This document shows positions 1 to 9,924 of a stretch of DNA of 64,000 bases, piece by piece. The position numbers and the translations under genes are program-made. Source of the stretch: Colwellia marinimaniae (lineage in GTDB: Bacteria; Pseudomonadota; Gammaproteobacteria; Enterobacterales; Alteromonadaceae); the NCBI RefSeq assembly GCF_002207865.1, contig NZ_BDQM01000008.1:62001-126000 (forward strand). Reading direction: 5' to 3'. The notes below the pieces were generated by a model that did no database searches, was not told the DNA's origin, and saw only the letters and a list, made by a program, of their open reading frames with translations. Numbering within the stretch: position 1 is the first letter of the stretch; every line of letters begins with the position of its first letter.

Positions 1-39
1 GCGTTTAATCGCATTTTTTAGGATAGTTGGAGAAAGAAA

Positions 40-660
40 ATGGCTAGATATTTAGGTCCTAAGTTAAAACTTTGTCGCCGCGAAGGAACAGATTTGTTCC
101 TTAAAAGTGGTGTTAGAGCAATTGACACTAAATGTAAAATCGAAACAATACCAGGTCAACATGGCGCCCGTCGCGGTCGTTTGTCTGACTACGGTGTTCA
201 ACTTCGTGAAAAACAAAAAGTTCGTCGTATTTATGGCGTACTAGAAAAACAATTCAGTAATTACTACAAAGAAGCAGCACGTCAAAAAGGTAACACAGGT
301 GAAAACTTGTTACAGCTTTTAGAAACGCGTTTAGATAACGTAGTTTACCGTATGGGTTATGCCAGCACTCGTGCTGAAGCTCGTCAATTAGTTAGCCATA
401 AGGCTATCGTGGTAAACGGCGGAGTAGTTAATATTCCATCTTTCACTGTTAAAGCTGAAGATACTGTTTCTGTTCGTGAGAAGTCTAAAACTCAAGCGCG
501 TATTATCGCTGCTTTAGAATTAGCTGATCAACGTGAGAAGCCACTTTGGGTTGAAGTAGATACTAAGAAGCTTGAAGGCATTTTTAAACGTCTTCCAGAT
601 CGTTCTGATTTGTCTGCCGAAATTAATGAACAGTTGATTGTTGAACTTTACTCTAAATAG
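40..660 (+). CDS. rpsD: 30S ribosomal protein S4
   Basis: S4 is a primary 16S rRNA-binding protein of the small subunit. In many bacteria it also represses translation of the alpha operon. The 206-residue protein has the usual S4 length, the N-terminal MARYLGPK start and the central S4 RNA-binding fold (about residues 95-160, including [11 protein letters not shown] and [14 protein letters not shown]). A purine-rich GGAGAAAG lies just before the ATG. It is followed 28 bases later by rpoA, the normal alpha-operon order. The upstream members (rpsM, rpsK) would lie outside the window. Identity is certain from sequence. Confidence 0.99.
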   Translation: MARYLGPKLKLCRREGTDLFLKSGVRAIDTKCKIETIPGQHGARRGRLSDYGVQLREKQKVRRIYGVLEKQFSNYYKEAARQKGNTGENLLQLLETRLDNVVYRMGYASTRAEARQLVSHKAIVVNGGVVNIPSFTVKAEDTVSVREKSKTQARIIAALELADQREKPLWVEVDTKKLEGIFKRLPDRSDLSAEINEQLIVELYSK

Positions 661-688
661 TAAAGTTGCACTTTAAGAGAGGACATAT

Positions 689-1678
689 ATGCAGGGTTCT
701 GTAACCGAATTCCTTAGACCACGTATGGTTGGTATCGAACATATCAACCCTCGTCGCGCTAAAGTAACTTTAGAGCCACTAGAACGTGGTTTTGGTCACA
801 CTTTAGGTAATGCGTTACGCCGCATTCTTTTATCTTCAATGCCGGGTTGTGCCGTAACTGAAGTTGAGATTGATGGTGTATTACATGAGTACAGTAGTAA
901 AGAAGGTGTTCAAGAGGACATCATCGAAATATTGTTAAATCTTAAAGGGCTAGCAATAATATTAGAAGGCAAAAATGAAGCCGTTCTAACGTTAACTAAG
1001 TCTGGTGAAGGCCCTGTAACGGCAGCTGATATTCAACATGATGGTGACGTAACTATTACTAACCCAGAACATGTTATCTGCACCTTAACAAGTGAAGGTT
1101 CTATCAGCATGCGCATTAAAATTGAAATGGGTCGTGGTTACGTACCTGCTTCAGTTCGTCGTGATGCCGAGGAAGAAGATCGTGCTATTGGTCGTTTGTT
1201 GGTAGATGCCTCATTCAGCCCAGTAGTAAGAATTGCTTATGATGTTGAGTCTGCACGTGTTGAACAACGTACAGATTTAGACAAATTAATTATAGACATG
1301 GAAACCAATGGTACATTGGATCCGGAAGAAGCTATCCGTCGTGCTTCAACAATTCTTGCTGAACAGCTTGATGCGTTTGTAGAACTTCGTGATATTAAAG
1401 AAGTAGAACAAGTGGAAGAAAAACCATTGTTCGACCCAATTTTGCTTCGTCCTGTTGATGATCTAGAATTAACTGTTCGTTCAGCTAACTGTTTAAAAGC
1501 AGAAGCAATTCAATACATTGGTGATTTAGTACAACGTGCTGAAGTTGAGCTTCTTAAAACGCCTAATTTAGGTAAGAAGTCTCTAACTGAAATCAAAGAC
1601 GTGTTAGCGTCTCGTGGTTTGTCTCTAGGCATGCGCCTAGAAAACTGGCCGCCAGAAAGCATTGTTGACAACGACTAG
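689..1678 (+). CDS. rpoA: DNA-directed RNA polymerase subunit alpha
   Basis: Alpha dimerises to start RNA polymerase assembly. Its C-terminal domain contacts UP elements and activators. The 329-residue length matches gammaproteobacterial RpoA. The N-terminal domain (about 1-235) contains the [14 protein letters not shown] dimer/assembly motif. A charged linker follows, then the C-terminal domain (about 250-329) with RSANCLKAE and the [14 protein letters not shown] helix used in DNA contact. A clear AGAGAGGA ribosome-binding site precedes the ATG. It lies between rpsD and rplQ, co-transcribed with them. Confidence 0.99.
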   Translation: MQGSVTEFLRPRMVGIEHINPRRAKVTLEPLERGFGHTLGNALRRILLSSMPGCAVTEVEIDGVLHEYSSKEGVQEDIIEILLNLKGLAIILEGKNEAVLTLTKSGEGPVTAADIQHDGDVTITNPEHVICTLTSEGSISMRIKIEMGRGYVPASVRRDAEEEDRAIGRLLVDASFSPVVRIAYDVESARVEQRTDLDKLIIDMETNGTLDPEEAIRRASTILAEQLDAFVELRDIKEVEQVEEKPLFDPILLRPVDDLELTVRSANCLKAEAIQYIGDLVQRAEVELLKTPNLGKKSLTEIKDVLASRGLSLGMRLENWPPESIVDND

Positions 1679-1724
1679 TTCGATCATCGTTTTTTTATTA
1701 ATAGTTTGAGAGAAGGATTAACTT

Positions 1725-2129
1725 ATGCGTCATCGTCAAAGCGGTCGCCAGTTAAACCGTAATAGCAGTCATCGTAAAGCGATGTTCCGCAATATGGCAA
1801 GCTCTTTAGTTAAGCACGGTATTATTAAAACCACCGTTGCTAAAGCTAAAGAACTACGTATGGTTGTAGAGCCACTGATTACATTGGCTAAAACCGACAG
1901 TGTTGCAAATCGCCGTTTAGCGTTTGCTCGTACACAAGATAAAGAAGTAGTAGGTATTTTATTCAACGAACTTGGTGCTCGTTACCAAGATCGTCCAGGT
2001 GGTTACACTCGCATTTTAAAATGTGGTTTCCGTACTGGTGATAAAGCGCCTATGGCTTATATTGAATTAGTAGACCGCCCAGTAGTAGAAGATGCTCCTG
2101 AAGTAGTTGAAGAATCAGCAGAAGCATAA
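1725..2129 (+). CDS. rplQ: 50S ribosomal protein L17
   Basis: L17 binds 23S rRNA near the exit of the peptide tunnel. It has the family start [20 protein letters not shown] and the internal [11 protein letters not shown] signature. At 134 residues it is slightly longer than the minimal protein because of an acidic, valine-rich tail, as is common in this order. The ribosome-binding site is AGAAGGA. It is the last gene of the alpha operon, and a strong intrinsic terminator follows 26 bases downstream. Confidence 0.99.
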   Translation: MRHRQSGRQLNRNSSHRKAMFRNMASSLVKHGIIKTTVAKAKELRMVVEPLITLAKTDSVANRRLAFARTQDKEVVGILFNELGARYQDRPGGYTRILKCGFRTGDKAPMAYIELVDRPVVEDAPEVVEESAEA

Positions 2130-2154
2130 TTTAGTTTACTAAATTATACTTATA

Positions 2155-2183
2155 AAAACGGAGCTTAGGCTCCGTTTTTTATT
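2155..2183 (+). terminator. Rho-independent terminator of the alpha operon
   Basis: An inverted repeat of the form AACGGAGC-TTAG-GCTCCGTT is followed by a run of Ts, just after rplQ. It is the expected end point of the rpsD-rpoA-rplQ transcript. Confidence 0.93.
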
Positions 2184-2246
2184 GCCTAAAAATGACTTGT
2201 AGTGATATAACTACAGCTCTGTTAGTGAAGCTTGTTACTTTGCTAC

Positions 2247-2275
2247 TTGACCTAAACGTCATTTCACCGTATAAA
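2247..2275 (+). promoter_or_regulatory. sigma-70 promoter of prkB
   Basis: TTGACC (2247-2252) is followed by exactly 17 bases and then TATAAA (2270-2275), close to the ideal -35/-10 pair. It lies 36 bases before the ATG at 2311, which implies a short leader. This is the best sigma-70 promoter I noticed in the window. Confidence 0.75.
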
Positions 2276-2310
2276 ATATCTATAGTACATTAGTTTATTT
2301 TTGAGCCCTT

Positions 2311-3210
2311 ATGTCGTCACGAAACCCAATAATTGCCGTTACTGGCTCATCAGGAGCAGGCACTTCAACTAGTACCGCTTCTTTTGAACATATTTTTAGA
2401 ACACTTGGCATTACCTCGGTAAATGTTGAGGGTGATAGCTTTCATCGTTTCTCCCGTCAAGAAATGGATCTGGAAAAGAGAAAAGCTAAAGAATCAGGCA
2501 CTAATATTAGTTATTTTGGTGATTTGGCTAATGATTTTAGTGCGTTGCAAAAGTTATTTCGTGACTATGGTGAAACCGGTAAGGGTCAAATTAGACGTTA
2601 CCTGCATAGTTTCGATGAGGCGGTACCCTTTAACCAAATGCCAGGCACTTTTACCCCATGGCAAGAGCTTGGAGACGGTACGGATTTATTATACTACGAG
2701 GGTCTTCATGGCGGTGTGGTCACTAAAGATAATGACGTAGCCAAACATGTCGATTTACTCATTGGTATGGTACCTATTGTTAATTTAGAGTGGATTCAAA
2801 AGATCATTCGCGATACCAATCAACGTGGTCACAGTAGAGAAGCGGTCACTGCTAGCATAGTGCGCAGTATGGATGATTATATCTCCTTTATCACGCCACA
2901 GTTTTCCCGTACACATATTAACTTTCAGCGCGTGCCTACGGTTGATACCTCCAATCCATTTAGTGCCAAGGCAATCCCAAGTTTGGATGAAAGTTTTGTT
3001 GTTATCCGCTTTCGAGAAGTAAAGAATGTTGATTTTCAGTATTATCTTCGTATGATTGATGGCTCATTTATGTCGCGTATTAACACTCTGGTCGTTCCTG
3101 GGGGAAAAATGGGTCTGGCCATGGAGTTGATTTTAACGCCGCTAATAGAAGGTTTGATAGAAAGAAAAACTCAAGCGAATAAACAACTTGATTGGATGAG
3201 CGACTTATAA
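2311..3210 (+). CDS. prkB: PrkB-type phosphoribulokinase/uridine kinase family protein
   Basis: This is a P-loop kinase of the phosphoribulokinase family as found in non-autotrophic gammaproteobacteria such as E. coli PrkB, whose physiological substrate is not established. The Walker A loop is GSSGAGTST (residues 12-20). A DSFHRFSRQEMD stretch follows in the substrate-lid region, and LLYYEGLHGG forms the Walker B-like part. The 299-residue length is usual for the family. There is no RuBisCO in the window, so a Calvin-cycle role is unlikely. It has its own promoter. The next gene begins 28 bases downstream and may be co-transcribed. Confidence 0.88.
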   Translation: MSSRNPIIAVTGSSGAGTSTSTASFEHIFRTLGITSVNVEGDSFHRFSRQEMDLEKRKAKESGTNISYFGDLANDFSALQKLFRDYGETGKGQIRRYLHSFDEAVPFNQMPGTFTPWQELGDGTDLLYYEGLHGGVVTKDNDVAKHVDLLIGMVPIVNLEWIQKIIRDTNQRGHSREAVTASIVRSMDDYISFITPQFSRTHINFQRVPTVDTSNPFSAKAIPSLDESFVVIRFREVKNVDFQYYLRMIDGSFMSRINTLVVPGGKMGLAMELILTPLIEGLIERKTQANKQLDWMSDL

Positions 3211-3238
3211 AGCTCTTTTGGCCAATCCTCTCCTTTAT

Positions 3239-4231
3239 ATGGTTATAACCTTGAAAAAAATAGTTTTAGCTTTGTCCTTAATACTTTTATTTAGCCCTTT
3301 TCAACTCAATGCTAAATGGTATCAGCATTCGTTTAATACCATGGGCACACGCGCCCATGTTGAATTTTGGCTAGATGAAAACAGTACTAATGCTAGTCAG
3401 TCGCAAGAATTGATTGCACAAATCATTGCTGAAATGACCCGCTTAGATCTCGCTATGAGTCCTTACAAAGAAAGTAGTGAGTTAAGTCTGCTCAACCGTG
3501 AGGCGGCTAAGAAAAAGGTGACTATATCAAGGGAGCTTTTTACCTTAATAGCGACAGCTCATGATATTTCAGTGCTAAGCGACGGCGCTTTCGATATAAC
3601 TTATGCTTCTATTGGTTATCAATATGATTACCGTAATAAAATTCGTCCTCAGCAAATAGCCATTGATAAGGCTTTACCTTCGATCAATTATCTAGGCATC
3701 GTCTTAGATGAAAAAAATAGTACCGTCAGCTTTGATAATAGCGCCATTAAAATCGACCTAGGAGGCATAGCTAAAGGTTATGCCGTTAAAAGGTGTCTGA
3801 ACTTGCTAAGTTCGGCTGGAGTTCACCATGCGTTAATGAGTGCCGGTGGTGATACCGCTTTGTTAGGTGACCGACATGGTAGGCCTTGGTTAGTGGCAAT
3901 AAAACACCCAAGAGCCGAACAAAAGCATGTTGTACATATTCCATTAACGAATGAAGCTATCTCGACCTCTGGGGATTATGAACGATATTTTATCGAAGAT
4001 GGCAAACGTTACCACCATATTATCAATCCAAAAACGGGCGACTCAGCTCGAAAAGTAGTTAGTGTCTCGGTTATTGGCAAAGATGCTACTTATGTCGATG
4101 CCTTATCAACGACACTATTTGTTAAAGGGCTTGCCGACGGTATGCAATTAATTAACAGCATGGCGGGATATGAAGCCATTATTATCGATAATGAGCAGAG
4201 ATTACACTTCTCCAAGGGTCTACAACAATAA
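3239..4231 (+). CDS. apbE: ApbE family FAD:protein FMN transferase
   Basis: ApbE enzymes use FAD to attach FMN covalently to a threonine or serine of extracytoplasmic target proteins. An N-terminal signal sequence (LALSLILLFSPFQLNA) is followed by the start of the catalytic domain (NTMGTRAHVEF). The family motifs IDLGGIAKGYAV and HIINPKTGD are present, as is DALSTTLFVKG near the C-terminus. I chose the ATG at 3239; a TTG at 3218 in the same frame is also possible. It lies close to the large redox/TonB-like locus starting at 4338, which could supply a flavinylation target. The two share no operon, so that link is inference. Confidence 0.88.
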   Translation: MVITLKKIVLALSLILLFSPFQLNAKWYQHSFNTMGTRAHVEFWLDENSTNASQSQELIAQIIAEMTRLDLAMSPYKESSELSLLNREAAKKKVTISRELFTLIATAHDISVLSDGAFDITYASIGYQYDYRNKIRPQQIAIDKALPSINYLGIVLDEKNSTVSFDNSAIKIDLGGIAKGYAVKRCLNLLSSAGVHHALMSAGGDTALLGDRHGRPWLVAIKHPRAEQKHVVHIPLTNEAISTSGDYERYFIEDGKRYHHIINPKTGDSARKVVSVSVIGKDATYVDALSTTLFVKGLADGMQLINSMAGYEAIIIDNEQRLHFSKGLQQ

Positions 4232-4280
4232 GAATATATGACTTCATTACTTAACCTGAACTCTGGATAATGAGGTTACT

Positions 4281-4305
4281 TAGCGCGAATAAATTCCCGC
4301 CTACA
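4281..4305. repeat. Half copy of the GCGCGAATAAATTC..CGCCTACA repeat
   Basis: This 25-base stretch, ending GCGCGAATAAATTCCCGCCTACA, matches the right half of the 64-bp inverted repeat at 39641-39704 with two differences. It lies between two convergent genes and appears to be a solo half of a dispersed extragenic repeat. Confidence 0.6.
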
Positions 4306-4337
4306 GACGAGAGGGTTATTGCGTGGTATTAATACAA

Positions 4338-5918
4338 TCAAACTGTAATGATTGGTTGGAATGCGGTTAACGAGTCTAACATGGTACTGTTGCCCAACCC
4401 TTGACTAGGTACTAAAGTAGAAAATTGATTTTGTTGTCCATGCAGTGCCATATAATTTAATAATACGGTTTGCACCAGTAGATTGACATTATTTGCCGAC
4501 GGCGCAGACGTAGTTTCCACCGAAGCATCAGGCCTCATAAAACCAATTTGTTGATGCATGGCACTTTGCTCCGCGGTGCCGCCCATTAATTGTGGTTTGC
4601 CAGTGGGGCTATACACTAAGAAAAATGATGCACCGGTTGACGAATTATCACCGGTCCATTCGCCTTTACCACGACCGTCGACAGATTCATCTATGCGGCC
4701 GTTACTGGCGACAGAGCCGTCACTAAATACATACATCATCAGCGGTTGATTACGTCTTGCTGCATATTCAAGGCACGCGCCCATACAACGGCCAGCACGA
4801 AGATCTCTTAACTCACCAGTGCTGCGGTCACCGGTATGATAATCAAAGCCACCCATGGTTACCGTGCCAGCACCAGCAAAGCCATTAACTACCAATTTCA
4901 TGATAGAGGCAGTTTTTTGGAACTCCTGCTCGCTATCAAATTCAGCCAGACTAAAAATGCCACCCGGGCCGACAATATCAACATCAAGTAAAGGGTTGAG
5001 TGTCGATGGATCGCCAAATCGATCGGCGAGATCGGCACTTTTGACATAGCCACAATTAACCAGGTCTTTAATGATATCGTCACGGGTAACCTTACTATTG
5101 ATCTGTGCCATTTTTTGCGCACTGACTCGTTGAATACTTTCCATAACAGCAACGGCGTCACTTTGAGACAACAAGTTAAATAAATCACCGACATCAACTA
5201 AGCCAGTAACATCACTGGGGCGATCAATCTTTGTTGGCCGTAAACTTAAATCAATAAAGCTTGCTGGTGCCATAGAGTTACCACCAGAGTCGCTATTCCT
5301 AGAGCCAATAAGTGGCATTAATGAGCCATTAGCACCGGCAGTCGCGATGGCATACATAGGGTTATGCGGATTGTTGGCGGTATCATTGTCAGATCGGCTA
5401 GGTATTACTGCACCATTAATATTGGCGGCTGTTTCAGGAGATACTTTTTCTAATATTCCACGTAAAAATGCTGAGTCGGCATGAAACGCTAAACCTAAGT
5501 CAGTATTGATAAAGTCAGACTGCATGGCATCTGGGTTAGCAATATTAGGCGCCATATCGCCAGGTATACCAAGCTTGCTATAACCAGCAGTCGAGAGAAA
5601 GTCTTGCTGACCACCCAAGCCACCAACTAAGACATTCGAGCCAGAAATATTAGCGCCGCCAGCAAGATCGAAACTAATAAAAGGAATTTTTCCAGCTCCT
5701 TGTGTACTGATGCCACAGCTATCCCTTAACGCTTCTATATCACTTGATAAGGCTGCTTGTGCATGATTAGCGGTAAATAGGCTAAACATCGATAATCCAG
5801 CAATGGTATAACCACCGGTTCTAAGACCAGCTGAGATAAAATCTCGACGGCTCATCGGTTTTTTATGATCACTAAATAATAAAGGACTATCTGGCTGTAA
5901 ATGTTTAGTTTTTCTCAT
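4338..5918 (-). CDS. Tat-exported DUF1501-like protein
   Basis: The 526-residue protein carries a twin-arginine signal (SRRDFI at residues 23-28, then a hydrophobic stretch to about 50), so it is probably folded before export. The body resembles the DUF1501 family, related to sulfatase/alkaline-phosphatase-like folds: it has GGFDYHTGD, then a MYVFSDGSVASNG block and a TGASFFLVYS segment near the C-terminus. DUF1501 genes often pair with secreted cytochrome-type proteins of the DUF1588/DUF1549/DUF1800 kind. Here it is last in an operon behind two haem-binding proteins, which fits that pattern. The ribosome-binding site is AGGAAAG. Enzymatic function is unknown. Confidence 0.75.
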   Translation of the reverse strand: MRKTKHLQPDSPLLFSDHKKPMSRRDFISAGLRTGGYTIAGLSMFSLFTANHAQAALSSDIEALRDSCGISTQGAGKIPFISFDLAGGANISGSNVLVGGLGGQQDFLSTAGYSKLGIPGDMAPNIANPDAMQSDFINTDLGLAFHADSAFLRGILEKVSPETAANINGAVIPSRSDNDTANNPHNPMYAIATAGANGSLMPLIGSRNSDSGGNSMAPASFIDLSLRPTKIDRPSDVTGLVDVGDLFNLLSQSDAVAVMESIQRVSAQKMAQINSKVTRDDIIKDLVNCGYVKSADLADRFGDPSTLNPLLDVDIVGPGGIFSLAEFDSEQEFQKTASIMKLVVNGFAGAGTVTMGGFDYHTGDRSTGELRDLRAGRCMGACLEYAARRNQPLMMYVFSDGSVASNGRIDESVDGRGKGEWTGDNSSTGASFFLVYSPTGKPQLMGGTAEQSAMHQQIGFMRPDASVETTSAPSANNVNLLVQTVLLNYMALHGQQNQFSTLVPSQGLGNSTMLDSLTAFQPIITV

Positions 5919-6012
5919 GTAACTTTCCTATTTTCCATAACTTGTTTTGTTTAGCTATATCGATACTTGTGTGGTATTACCGCATCATTAAATCCGTACT
6001 AGTAAAGAAGTC

Positions 6013-8466
6013 TTACTGAACCAGCATTACTGCACTAGCAAGCACAGCCGCACAAGTTGCTTTGGCAATGGTTTTACTTCGCTCGGCACTGCAACTGCTA
6101 GCGCAAATCCCGAGGCGAGATATCAAATTATCAAGCTCTGTATACACTAAAGCTTTATCAGGCTGAGTAGTCAGTGTTGAAGGCATTAACTGGTCTAACA
6201 ATGGGTTTAGTAAATTGCCTCGTCCGACTGTGTCGAAGGCAATATCCGGAGTTTTACTGAAATCTACCTCGGTAAACCAGTTATTGCGGATGTTATCGTC
6301 TTCAATTGCCGTATCGCAGTAAGCAATGGCTAATTGCGTAATCGCCATTTGCTGAGCTGAAATAAAGGTTTCAATATTGGTTAATGTCGGTAACTGTTGC
6401 TTGACTAGCTGATAGGTAGTGGCTACTTTTAGCGCATTTTTATTAACACCAGTTAAGACACTCATGCTGGCATTAATTTGGGCAAAATTTCGCAGACCTA
6501 TTTTAGCGCTGTTAGTATCACTAAAGCTTGCTTCAGGGGTGATAAATAGCGCAGGTAAAACCACATTGCTATGCTCCCCGAGTTGCTCAAAAGTTAAGAA
6601 AAACTCGTCATTATTGGCACCTTTTTCCAGTGCTATAATGGTGCCTAAGGGAGATAATGGCACCGGCTCGGCCAGAGAATCGTCACTGGTGAACGTAAGG
6701 CTGATATTAGCGTAAGCTTGCCCTTGGGCACTTTCTTTGCCATTAATACCAATGCGCATTTTAGCCAGTAGGGTGTTTTTGGCTAGGGCCTTACCATCTA
6801 GATTGACTAAACTTGGCTGAGTAAATAAATAGCTGTAATTATCATACTGGCTGACTGCAAATAAAACATAGGTATTAGCGAGCTCTACCAGTTCACTTAT
6901 TGAAAATAATAACAAGAACTTTTCACCGACACCAACATTATAATTTTGTGTTATTTGTTCTTGCGATAACGTACGGTTATATATGGCTAATAAACGAATA
7001 TTGCCTTGCCATACGTGATTATTTGAAGCTTCTTTACCTAAGATTAAGGCAAAGCTGTCATCCCATGAAGCCAAAGGTGATATGCCTTCATCAATAATAG
7101 CCATGAGTTTGCCGTTTACATAAATACGGCGACCCTCTGTCGCTGAGTATGTTAGTACGATATGTTGTAAGGTCGCTTGCAATACTTCATCAGCATCAGG
7201 CGTGCTTAATGACGGCTCACCATTGCTGTTACTGTTCGCTGTTTGCAGCATAAAGTCATAGTTATACTGGCTTTGTCCTAGGGTAAAGTTCCTATCATTA
7301 TCCCCGGCTGAATAGCTGATTATTCTAGCGGGACCTTCTTGGACAACATTATGTGGGGTGAGCCAGGCTTCGATAGCAAACTCATTAGTAGCGGTAATCA
7401 AGTCATGAATCTTTTTGCTAGTGGCGGTACTTGCTTGTGCTTTACCGTTAGTAAAAGACAAGCCCCAACTGCCGAGCCACTCAACGTCTCCTGTAAGGGT
7501 CAAGTTAGCAGCAGGGGAAATACCTGAAGTATCATAGGCGGTATTACCCTTACCGGTTTTAAATTGATATAAAGCAATAATGTCAGACTCAAATCGGCCG
7601 CCGCTAGAAGCGACCAAGCCATCAGTTAATAATAGTGATTTTGATACCAGCATATCAGCTGATATAACATCAACGGTTATCTCATCACTCATCGCTTGAA
7701 TACCTGCTTGCATTTCATCACTATTGGCTTGGCAGTCACTCCAACAATTATGAAATTCACTGCTTAAACGAATCACTAAGCGAGACTTATTTGGCTCTGC
7801 TAAATTGATTACCCGCTTGGCGGCTTCATAGGCTTTATCAATATGTTCACTAGCAAAAAAGGGCGACTGTGCTGTGCTCGACGATTCGTTATGACAACCG
7901 GCACAGTATTGGCTGACAATCGGATAGACATGAGTACTAAATAAGGTATTTTCAGCAGGGAAATTTTTACTGCTGCCTGGCTCTCTAATAACCGGTGCTT
8001 TCAATTCAATGGCATTGGCAGTGCTTACTCTGTCGTCTGCCCAAAGTTTTATCCACTGTTGCATGGTTTCGCCACAAGCTTGCTTGCTAGCTAGCCAACA
8101 GTTATGTCCACCGGCAACTTTTTGTACCAGGCGAGACTCAGCTGGTTTGCTTAAGCTGACTAATGGGTTTGTTGCTGCATAGGCATCATTGACGTTTACT
8201 CTACTGGCAAAGTAGGGCGCTTGATTGCCCTCAGTATGGCAAGAGCCACAACGGTCCGTTGCTGAAAGGTTATCCCAAAGGGCGGTTTTATATTTTTGAA
8301 TATCTTCGGTCGCCGGCGCGGGTCCTGTGTACTCAGCGTTGCTGTTATCTTGCACTAAAGGCGGCAGTTCTTCTACGCTAGTTTCACCACAAGCGTTTAC
8401 CAGCAAAAGTATGCACAGTACTAGCACTGTTTTAAAGCAGGTAAATCTAAGAGGGAAATACATCAT
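6013..8466 (-). CDS. Lipoprotein with two c-type haem modules and a LamG-like region
   Basis: A lipoprotein signal ends in LLLVNACGE. Two related N-terminal modules follow, each with a CxxCH haem c motif (CGSCH near residue 73, CAGCH near 188) and then a shared SRLV...HNCW...C...M pattern, which suggests an internal duplication. Residues of about 280-500 look like a LamG/concanavalin-type beta-sandwich (FAIEAWLTPHNVV, IYVNGKLMA). The rest is unrecognised. I chose the ATG at 8466, which overlaps the stop of the upstream gene (TAATG) behind a GGGAG site inside that gene, so translation is coupled. It is probably an outer-envelope electron carrier or binding protein; the substrate is unknown. 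Confidence 0.75.
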   Translation of the reverse strand: MMYFPLRFTCFKTVLVLCILLLVNACGETSVEELPPLVQDNSNAEYTGPAPATEDIQKYKTALWDNLSATDRCGSCHTEGNQAPYFASRVNVNDAYAATNPLVSLSKPAESRLVQKVAGGHNCWLASKQACGETMQQWIKLWADDRVSTANAIELKAPVIREPGSSKNFPAENTLFSTHVYPIVSQYCAGCHNESSSTAQSPFFASEHIDKAYEAAKRVINLAEPNKSRLVIRLSSEFHNCWSDCQANSDEMQAGIQAMSDEITVDVISADMLVSKSLLLTDGLVASSGGRFESDIIALYQFKTGKGNTAYDTSGISPAANLTLTGDVEWLGSWGLSFTNGKAQASTATSKKIHDLITATNEFAIEAWLTPHNVVQEGPARIISYSAGDNDRNFTLGQSQYNYDFMLQTANSNSNGEPSLSTPDADEVLQATLQHIVLTYSATEGRRIYVNGKLMAIIDEGISPLASWDDSFALILGKEASNNHVWQGNIRLLAIYNRTLSQEQITQNYNVGVGEKFLLLFSISELVELANTYVLFAVSQYDNYSYLFTQPSLVNLDGKALAKNTLLAKMRIGINGKESAQGQAYANISLTFTSDDSLAEPVPLSPLGTIIALEKGANNDEFFLTFEQLGEHSNVVLPALFITPEASFSDTNSAKIGLRNFAQINASMSVLTGVNKNALKVATTYQLVKQQLPTLTNIETFISAQQMAITQLAIAYCDTAIEDDNIRNNWFTEVDFSKTPDIAFDTVGRGNLLNPLLDQLMPSTLTTQPDKALVYTELDNLISRLGICASSCSAERSKTIAKATCAAVLASAVMLVQ

Positions 8467-9752
8467 TATTCTCCCATGCAATAGGCAGCAACTTCAGCAA
8501 ATACCTGCTTAAGTTGATATGAATGTTGTTTAAAGGAAGTCGTTGTTGTTTTAATTTGTGTTAAATCAGCAGTACTTTCTGCATCGCGTAAACAGACGGC
8601 TTTAAAAACTTTTTTTACTTGGCACTGAGCAAAGGCTTCACTGTTTGCTAGCTCTTGTCCTAATGACTTCATACCACTGCCTTGCCCCGTAAGATTGCTA
8701 TCCCAACCCAGTTTTTGATTTATCCCTTCACGCCAGTAATTTTGCCAGTCGTCATTTTTGGTGACAAAACCAAAGGGAAAACTGCTGGCATTATTATGGT
8801 ATTTTGCTTTGACTCTAGTACCAGTGGCAGCATCAATATCTGCTGATTGGTTATAAGTTATCTCGCCATTTTCCCCTTGAGGATCATTTTCAGTATCAAA
8901 TTGGTAATCATAATAAGCAAATGCTTGTGCTAAAGGGTCCATGCCGGTGTGACAACCTGAACAGTTATTGATAAATAAGCGACTATCGCCGCCAGGACTG
9001 CGGCTGACATCTTGACGAATTCTATCTGTTGGTAAGGTATTGTCTTTTAGTGGCTCCAAATCGGTACATAGGTGATTAATCAAGGTAAAACGTAACATTG
9101 CTCTATTAGTACCTAAATAAAAAAAAGCTTTAGCGGCAGCTCTTGAGGTTAATATCCCCGCCGTTGCTTCAGCTGGTAAGCCATTCAAACTTGATTGACT
9201 CACTTGCACTAACCCATCGGCCAAGTTAATAAAGTTACTCTCTAATGCCTGATAATGATCGTTATTGTTTTTGCTATAAGCAGGTAAGTTAAGCTCGTTT
9301 TTGCCAACATAGGTGATATCGGCTTGTAATATTTGCCTAAAATCTAGGTCATCACGAACTGCCCCTATGATGGTGGCACTGTAATCATTTAGCGGAAAAA
9401 ATATGTCTTGGTCTTTATTGGTCCAAGGGCTAGCAAATACCTTTAAGGTGGTTGAATAAAATTCAGGAGATTGCATGGCTAGATAAGCAGCTTCGGTAAC
9501 TTTACCTTGTGCAATTAAATCACTCATATCAATAAGGGTGGTCACTGATGGCGGTACGCCGGTGATACGGTCATGCAGTCGTTTAGCCTGCTCTAAACTC
9601 GAGGCGCTGACATTAAAGGAGATGATTAAACACAAAAATAAAAATAATAGGTAAGGGGAAATATTGCGGGTATTTACTTTAATAAAATGTATATTAAAGC
9701 CGTTCTTGCTCGTCGTATTGCTCGTCTTATTGCTTGGGAGTGACATCTCCAT
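8466..9752 (-). CDS. Secreted DUF1588-like mono-haem protein
   Basis: The start ATG at 9752 is fixed by a strong AAGGAGG five bases upstream. A signal-like hydrophobic stretch (SPYLLFLFLCLIISFNVSASS) follows about 30 residues in. In the C-terminal half the motif CSGCHTGMDPLAQAFAYYD matches the haem-binding signature of planctomycete-type DUF1588 domains (CxxCHxxMDPLGxAxExFD). It is the first gene of the leftward operon and overlaps the next gene by one base. DUF1588 proteins co-occur with DUF1501 proteins, present two genes downstream. The role is not established. Confidence 0.72.
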   Translation of the reverse strand: MEMSLPSNKTSNTTSKNGFNIHFIKVNTRNISPYLLFLFLCLIISFNVSASSLEQAKRLHDRITGVPPSVTTLIDMSDLIAQGKVTEAAYLAMQSPEFYSTTLKVFASPWTNKDQDIFFPLNDYSATIIGAVRDDLDFRQILQADITYVGKNELNLPAYSKNNNDHYQALESNFINLADGLVQVSQSSLNGLPAEATAGILTSRAAAKAFFYLGTNRAMLRFTLINHLCTDLEPLKDNTLPTDRIRQDVSRSPGGDSRLFINNCSGCHTGMDPLAQAFAYYDYQFDTENDPQGENGEITYNQSADIDAATGTRVKAKYHNNASSFPFGFVTKNDDWQNYWREGINQKLGWDSNLTGQGSGMKSLGQELANSEAFAQCQVKKVFKAVCLRDAESTADLTQIKTTTTSFKQHSYQLKQVFAEVAAYCMGE

Positions 9753-9924
9753 ACAGCCTCCTTGAAGATGCGGTGTTTGCAACTTTTTTGCTTTGATATA
9801 TAGTAACCATGTTGTAACAGTGTATATAATGATGTTTAAACGAGCAAATAAATTTATTGCTAGTGATATCAAAACACCTAGATTAATTTAATCTTGTTAT
9901 TTTTTAAAAGTATAGGGATATTGC
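9753..9924. promoter_or_regulatory. Divergent promoter region with a 15-base palindrome
   Basis: This 172-bp AT-rich gap separates the starts of the leftward and rightward operons. At 9880-9894 lies AGATTAATTTAATCT, a perfect 7-1-7 palindrome about 30 bases before the rightward start codon. It is placed where an operator could control one or both operons. I do not recognise the regulator. Confidence 0.5.
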
